The notes under the pieces are model-generated. The model saw only the letters and a program-made list of their open reading frames with translations. It was not told the origin of the DNA and searched no databases. DNA of 64,000 nucleotides from Rostratula benghalensis (Eukaryota; Chordata; Aves; Charadriiformes; Rostratulidae). The stretch covers positions 455,592 through 519,591 of the forward strand of contig VXAI01000137.1 of the NCBI GenBank assembly GCA_013399305.1. Direction: 5' to 3'. The number at the start of each line of letters is the position of its first letter. The first letter of the stretch is position 1. Positions 58,560-64,000 of the stretch are shown here, one piece after another. The translations under genes and the position numbers were made by a program.

Positions 58560-59588
58560 TCCTCAGTCCACTCTGAAATTGATGGGGGTACAGAGAAACC
58601 AGCTTAAATGTTGGCAACTATCTTGCTGTTGATCAAACTTTGGTGAGATGTCCCGGTCTCAGCAGAGGTGAACAACTGAATAAGTCATTCATTCTGTAGA
58701 GGTGTAAGCTGTTGTTGGATGGAGTGATGGCTGTGCTCCTCAATTAGATGTAGCAATCAAGTGAGAAATGCTAGAAGGGATAAATTAGGAACTTATAGTT
58801 TCCTTGACCTGTCCCATTCCAAGCGTTCTTTGCTTCTGAAATTTCTCTTCTCTTGTATTGTGTTTACTCAGGAGGACTTTCAAATCCTGAACAAACCTGG
58901 TCTGCATTTGCACAGACAGCTTCATCTACTGCCAGATTTCAGAAAGGATCCTAATACCCTTTATACTACCACAGAAAACAGCCTGCAGCTGTTTCCAGCC
59001 TTCCAAGAATACCCATCTGGAGCTGGAGATCAGAGCTTTGGCATGTCACCCAACTGCATATGGGCTTTAAAATTAAGACCTCGAGGCATAAACAAGTTCA
59101 GCTCCTGAGTGTTCACTTTCACATGAATGCCTGGACCAGAAGCTGATGATCTGTCAGCAGATGCTTCCTCCTGCTGCATAGCCAGACTTTGCACATCCAC
59201 CCAGTGCCATCAGTGATATGTGCTTCTCCAAGCTGTGTGCCTCTGGGTTTCTCCTGTAATCCAGATTACACCCTTTGTGACCCTACCCCCCAGAGATTCA
59301 ACAAATCCCTTTTCAGACTCATCATCTACCAGATGCTGGTGCTGTGAATTGTCAAAAAACTTCTATCTCCACTATCTCCTGGTAGGATCAAGCTAAGTTT
59401 TTTGAATGAATCTAGACTGAAACTGAGAGACTACAATGACTGTCCTTGTGGGTATTAGTCATTTGTATTTGACATGTGTGGATGTCAGCCATACTCAAGC
59501 AAAAAATGGTCATGATATTATCAGGTTGCCCATCCTTTAACCTAGTTCTCTTGAAAGAGGAACAGCTTCACCATAAATAGGGAAGTTT
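58560..59588. other. Unique non-coding stretch
   Basis: A 115-codon plus-strand frame (58761-59108) lacks recognisable domains. No gene. Confidence 0.5.
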
Positions 59589-59589
59589 T

Positions 59590-59705
59590 GCTACACATGG
59601 GGAAGCTGAGGTACAAGGAGGTGTTGTACCATGGACAAGATCACACAAAAAAGGCAGTGATGCAGATGCCGTACCCTTTCTATGCTATGTCTCCTGGAAG
59701 GACTA
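59590..59705 (+). repeat. Ancient SINE remnant (MIR/CORE-like)
   Basis: ACATGGGGAAGCTGAGGTAC, ATGGACAAGATCACACAAAA and TGCTATGTCTCCTGGAAGG. The matching parts of the old SINE read 'gatggggaaactgaggcac', 'cttgcccaaggtcacacag' and 'ccaggtctcctga'. The order is preserved. Confidence 0.5.
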
Positions 59706-60198
59706 CTGTACAAAAACCTCTTCAGGGGGGCTTGAAGCTATCAGAAAAGATGTCAGAGTCCTGCCTTCCTGAAAGATCACTCTGAATTCCCAAGTCCTTA
59801 AACACGAGCATTGAGGTGCCATGTAAAAAACATGGTCACCAGCTAATGAAAAAAAAGAAAAAAAAAAGACACTAGGGAAGCTATCCTATGTAACAGTCTA
59901 GTACTGGATGTGATGGAGCATCCCAATAAATTTCTGCTGGAAGGAGGATGGAAGTCTCTGGAAGATGTTTCTAATGACTCCAAGAGGAGCATGGCTGAGA
60001 AAGTGAGGATGACTGTGCCAAGGACAGAATAAAGCTTACATCCTTTGGAGAATCTAGGAAAGTAGATTCTGCTCTTGTAAGGAGATAATGACAACAGTCA
60101 TTAACATAAAGCAAGCACTGGTAACATTCATGGTGGTTCCCACTGTAGGTCTATCTAGCCCAATACAGGGAAGAGGATGAATATGGATATGGATGACT
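59706..60198. other. Unique non-coding stretch
   Basis: Short A-runs near 59848-59868; otherwise nothing recognised. Confidence 0.5.
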
Positions 60199-60199
60199 G

Positions 60200-60832
60200 T
60201 AAGTTAGCAGCATGCCCAGGTGGCTAAGAAATTCAATGGCATCTTGGCTTGTATTAGAACTAGTGTGACCAGCAGAAGTAGGGAGGTGATTGTTCCCATT
60301 TACTCAGCACTGGGGAGGCCACACTTGAGGATTGTGTCCAGTTCTGGGCACCTCAACACAGGAGAGATGTTGAGGTGCTGGAGCGAGTGCAGAGGAGGGC
60401 AATGGAGCTGGTGAGGGGCCTGGAGAACAAATCTTATGAAGAGAAATTGAAGGAGATAGGACTGTTTATTTGGAGGAAGAGGAGGTTGAGAGGAGACCTC
60501 ACTGCTCTCTACAGCCACTTAAAAGGACATTGTAGAGAGGTTGGTGCTTGTCTCTTCTCACAGGGAATTAGGAGAGGGAATGGCTTCAAGCGGCAATAAG
60601 GCAGGTTTAGGCTGAACATTAGGAAAGCATTTTTCGCAGAAAGAGTGGTCAGACATTGCAATGGGCTCCCCAGGGAAGTGGTGGAGTCCCCATCCCTGAA
60701 TGTGTTTCAGAGTCATTGAGATGTGGTGTTGGGGAATCTGGTGTAGGGGAGAACATTGTAGAGCAGGGTTGATGGTTGGACTTGATGATCCCAAGGATCT
60801 TTTCCAACCTGAGTGATAATATGATTCTATGA
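60200..60832 (+). mobile_element. CR1 LINE 3' fragment, paired copy B
   Basis: It begins with TTAGCAGCATGCCCAGGTGG and CATCTTGGCTTGTATTAGAA, from the last part of the CR1 reverse-transcriptase region. It then follows the same sequence as copy A at 58048, including ATGTGGTGTTGGGGAATCTG, and ends at a GTGATAATATGATTCTATGA tail. It extends about 120 bp further 5' than copy A, so the two have different truncation points. This is expected for independent insertions of one subfamily. Frames are disrupted. Confidence 0.96.
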
Positions 60833-61163
60833 GTACAAGACCAAGTGCAGAGAAATACCTATATTTTTACAAATTCTAGAGGACAAAATCATAAATATAA
60901 TATTCATGAGGTATCTTTGTATTTACTAGGAATTCCATGACCCCTTTTTCCCATTGGATTGTTAACAATCTTTAAATCAAGTATAACTTTTAGCAATTGC
61001 AGTATCCCTAGACCAGGGGAGATTAACTGCAGATTAACTGCACGTTGTGTGAAACAGGTTCTTTGTTCTGACCTGCCGTCATCTCAAGCACTTTTTTTTT
61101 TTCTTCTGTCTTTTCAAAGAAACAAAAGATAGTTGGTTTCTTTCATCATCTTCATGCCACTCA
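60833..61163. other. AT-rich spacer
   Basis: A T-run lies near 61091-61101. Sequence from about 61100 may already belong to the ancient CR1 that follows. Confidence 0.45.
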
Positions 61164-61164
61164 T

Positions 61165-61745
61165 AATCTGATAGGCCATTATCATGCTCTGCTTCTGTCA
61201 TCTCTTATTCAGATGAAATATTCCTAGAGTACTTCATCGTTCTATACCTTTGATCAGTCTATTGGCCTTCTATGTACCTTTTCCAGTTCTGCTGCATCCT
61301 TTCTGGGAGGGGGGACACCAGAGCAACTCAAAAGATTCAAGAAGCAGACCCACATTGAATTTGCCCAGGGACATAATAATGCTTTCTATTTTGATCTCTA
61401 TTCCCTTTCTATTAATTCTTAACATTCAATTTACTTTTTGTCACTACCATTGAGCGCTGAGGTGACATATTCATAGAACTGCCTATTATAAACACCAACT
61501 CATTCCTGAGTAAGTAATAGTCCATTCAAAGCTCATCACTGTTTGTAAAGTTAGTATTGCTTTTTTTTCCCCCCACGCGTACCACCCTATACTTATTTCC
61601 ACTGAATTTCAGCTGCTATTTTATCATAAAATCACTCGGCAGTGTGACGTCCCTCTGCAGTTTTCCACATCATCCCTCATCATTACTACCTTGTATAGCA
61701 TCATCATAGGATTTAAGTCACCTCATTACATCACTCAGCACCAGC
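61165..61745 (-). mobile_element. Ancient CR1-type LINE remnant, minus strand
   Basis: It is collinear with an old amniote CR1 lineage well preserved in turtles and crocodilians. Blocks are TATACCTTTGATCAGTCTAT, TTCTATGTACCTTTTCCAGT and TCTGCTGCATCCTTTCTGGG, then CTATTCCCTTTCTATTAATT and ATTGAGCGCTGAGGTGACAT. After these come ACTTATTTCCACTGAATTTC, AGCTGCTATTTTATCATAAA and TTGTATAGCATCATCATAGG. It is far more diverged than the neighbouring CR1 copies. No coding capacity remains. Confidence 0.82.
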
Positions 61746-62058
61746 ACACCTGATTTACATCTCCCTTAGGGGCATTTCCCCCACCTTTCCCTCTTGATGG
61801 CCAGGCTCTGTTGTAAGTAGCAGTAATGCAAACCCCTACAGAGAAAACACACTTATGCTATTTGTTTCTCTAAGTTCTTGGATACAGGCAGGTAGAACTG
61901 ACACAAGTAATGGCTTTGCCTTTATCTGTGAGTGGTGAGTGCATGTACTGAATGCAGAGCAAGCTGCTTTGAATAGGCTGTGAAAGGGGAGCCTCTGTGT
62001 GCGTGAGCTTGCCTGTGTATCTTTTCATCTGCTTCTTTTTCCTGGTGCGCATGTGACT
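61746..62058. other. Unique non-coding stretch
   Basis: Nothing recognised. Confidence 0.5.
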
Positions 62059-62059
62059 T

Positions 62060-62370
62060 GGTGTGTGGCCTTCCTCTGAATTTATTTTACTTGCTTTTTG
62101 ATTGCAATAGTAATACCGGTGTTAAAAAAGAAACCTTCTCCTTTAAATTCCCCAATGCCAAGAAATGAACTTTGAAATATGAAGGTTAGCAAAGACTTTG
62201 GGAACAACTTTGAAAGCAGCTAAGCTGTAAGCAATTGCCTTGTCTTTTAATCAGATGCTTGGCTTTGCAGCTCCAGCCATCTTCATGGATTAACTCCCAT
62301 GAACTTTCTGAACTGCTTTTATGGAAAAGCACATCAAACAGATGACTCTGCTAAGAAAGAATTAATCAAT
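62060..62370. promoter_or_regulatory. Candidate conserved non-coding element
   Basis: A repeat-free block rich in TCF/LEF-like CTTTGAA cores: AACTTTGAAATATGAAGG near 62168 and AACTTTGAAAGC near 62207. A TTTTTGATTGCAATAGTAAT lies near 62095, GGATTAACTCCC near 62288, and a homeodomain cluster AATTAATCAATTAAGC near 62360-62375. The orderly AT-rich sequence next to LINE-rich DNA stands out. Function is inferred. Confidence 0.38.
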
Positions 62371-64000
62371 TAAGCAGAAGCAGAGAGCCCTACTCTCTGC
62401 TGAGAAACTGGTCTGCTGGCACCTTCCCCCTCCCCTCCTCCTCCAGTCCAGCTTGCTCAATGGAGTTTCACCCCACACACAGCTTCCTTTCCTGGCGTTT
62501 TTCTTCTGAGGTAAATACATTTTGTCTAGTCTGTAATTGTGAGCTCTGCAGGGACCAGCAGTCTCCAGTTGTGCAATACCACTGGCACGCATTTCCTAGT
62601 GAGCTAGGATGAATAGACTGAATGATCTTGCAGTGCCTTGGGTGATGAGTATTTGTCTCCCTGTGGTGGAGAGTCATAAGTTTTTCTGTCTGCATCTCCA
62701 GCAGGACCTATTTTGGATCTAGCATTTCCATAGCTATCTCAGACGCCAGCTGTGTGCCCCAGTAAATCAGTGAGGAGGTAACAGCAATGTGTCTGGTACC
62801 CTTCAGACTAAGTGGGAACCAGCTGGATGCTAAAGGCATAGAAGGGTCTCCTAGAAGATTACTGAACTTCGTGCCTGGGGGAGGACAAAATGAGCTCAGC
62901 CATTATTGCTGCTGTCAGGCCCAGGAGGAAGCTACGGGATAAAGGGATTCACACTGTGCTCTACGACAGCACTGCTTGGACACTTTCCCGCTGAAGATTG
63001 CTGAGTACTTCCTTAAAATCCCAGGGTTTAGCCTTAAAAGGCAGCTATGAGCTCATTTGAGGTGACTGATACACCATGGGCAACATGGAGGAAGATGCGC
63101 CCAGTGGCTGGGGGTCTGAGATGGGAGCTCAGTTCTCCACTCCCCTGTGGTCTTGCAGGAGTTGCATAGGTTTGGATTAGACATACAGCTTTAGTTACAT
63201 CAGGTAATGGGCATTCTGATCTAAGTTGGTCTTCTGGGGCTTTTTATTAGCATTGGAGAGAGAGAGGAATTTTCAAAGAGAAAATTACCCCTTCCTGAAT
63301 TAAGTGTGCAAATCAGGTAGCATGAAGTGGTCACCGGAGGTGTGAAGAAAGGAACCCAAGTGACTTGCAGACCATGCTCCTACATGTCATCATAAAATAT
63401 CTGTACCTACTTCAGGCACCCTCCACTGTTCTAGAATTAGATTCACAGTATTTAGTTCTTCTTTGTATGTCCATATAGAGAAACTAGGGATGCATACTCA
63501 GATTTTCACCCCTCCAATATAAGGCTTCTTTTGACTTGAAAAGGGATGATCATTCATGACAGGAAGAGCTATAAAATAATAGTGTTGCAGCAGATGGCAT
63601 CTGTTTGCTCCTGAGAGTGTTAAATTCCTGATGCTACAGATCTTTGTAAAAGGCAAAGCATATTTCCAAGAACATGGAGTCTGAGCTACCATATGAACCT
63701 CTACAGCCACGTGGACAATTCACACACATATATTTGGCTCCATTGCCTCTGTAAAAGCAATCTGCCTTTCTTCTGTAAGATGAAGTGACCTTCTCCCAGG
63801 ACAAATCTATCTACAACTTCAGGAGTACTTGGAGTCCAAATCACAGCTTCTGTTAACTGGGAAGCTGGAGTTTCTTCTGCAGAAATGAGTTAATTCCTGT
63901 AGTTCTTCTCAAAAATAATCCCTGCAATCTTGACTAGGACAGACTTCATCAGGCCTTTCTCTTGCCCATCACATTCACTCCGTCATACCAAGTGATTAGA
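62371..64000. other. Unique non-coding stretch
   Basis: No gene, CR1 or simple repeat of note to the end of the window. Confidence 0.5.

Noticed and set aside
1..64000. CRISPR arrays, tRNA or rRNA genes, operons, riboswitches, origins
   Set aside because: No regularly spaced repeats, no tRNA-like cloverleaf or rRNA wording noticed, and the sequence is vertebrate-type; prokaryotic features are not expected.

Overview
This window looks like nuclear genomic DNA of a bird. The main evidence is a set of CR1 non-LTR retrotransposon fragments whose 3' ends carry the avian hallmark of a block close to GGTTGGACTAGATGATCT, then TTCCAACC and ATTCTATG/ATTCTGTG-type tails. A solo LTR starting TGTTGAGGTTTAACCCC matches an endogenous-retrovirus LTR type I know from bird genomes. 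Repeat density is low, A/T and G/A simple tracts are scattered, and there is no operon-like coding. Species and chromosome cannot be named from the sequence.

I find no protein-coding gene, tRNA, rRNA or CRISPR array. The open frames are short, mostly without family resemblance, often overlap on both strands, and several are translations of CR1 or a pentanucleotide microsatellite. The window reads as intergenic or deep intronic DNA. Any exon here would be short and non-obvious; one 39-bp stretch with good splice-like borders (23263-23301) is flagged as a weak candidate.

Layout. 0-6 kb: unique sequence, one copy of an unassigned dispersed repeat (about 2.74-3.06 kb), decayed old-repeat traces, and an AT-rich block (5.46-6.08 kb) that resembles a conserved non-coding element. 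6-20 kb: a CR1 end at 6.5 kb, three CR1 3' ends packed into 11.59-12.02 kb, old SINE remnants at 12.9 and 14.9 kb, and otherwise unique DNA. 20-22 kb: a minus-strand solo LTR with a probable 5-bp target duplication, a (AAAAT)n microsatellite with an ambiguous base, and a minus-strand CR1. 22-31 kb: GC-richer unique DNA, several enhancer-like blocks and a MIR-like remnant at 30.15 kb. 31-45 kb: one CR1 end, the second copy of the unassigned repeat (35.4 kb), old SINE traces and unique DNA. 45-46.3 kb: the longest CR1, minus strand. 46-53 kb: unique DNA with small repeats and an enhancer-like block at 51 kb. 53-62 kb: a CR1-rich tract with five plus-strand copies, including two closely similar ones 2.15 kb apart, followed by an ancient minus-strand CR1. 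62-64 kb: an enhancer-like block and unique DNA.

The regulatory candidates rest only on composition and visible transcription-factor-like motifs. Cross-species conservation would be the deciding test. No previously undescribed biological system is evident. The most informative leads are the unassigned dispersed repeat, the LTR insertion, the CR1 pair and the candidate conserved blocks.
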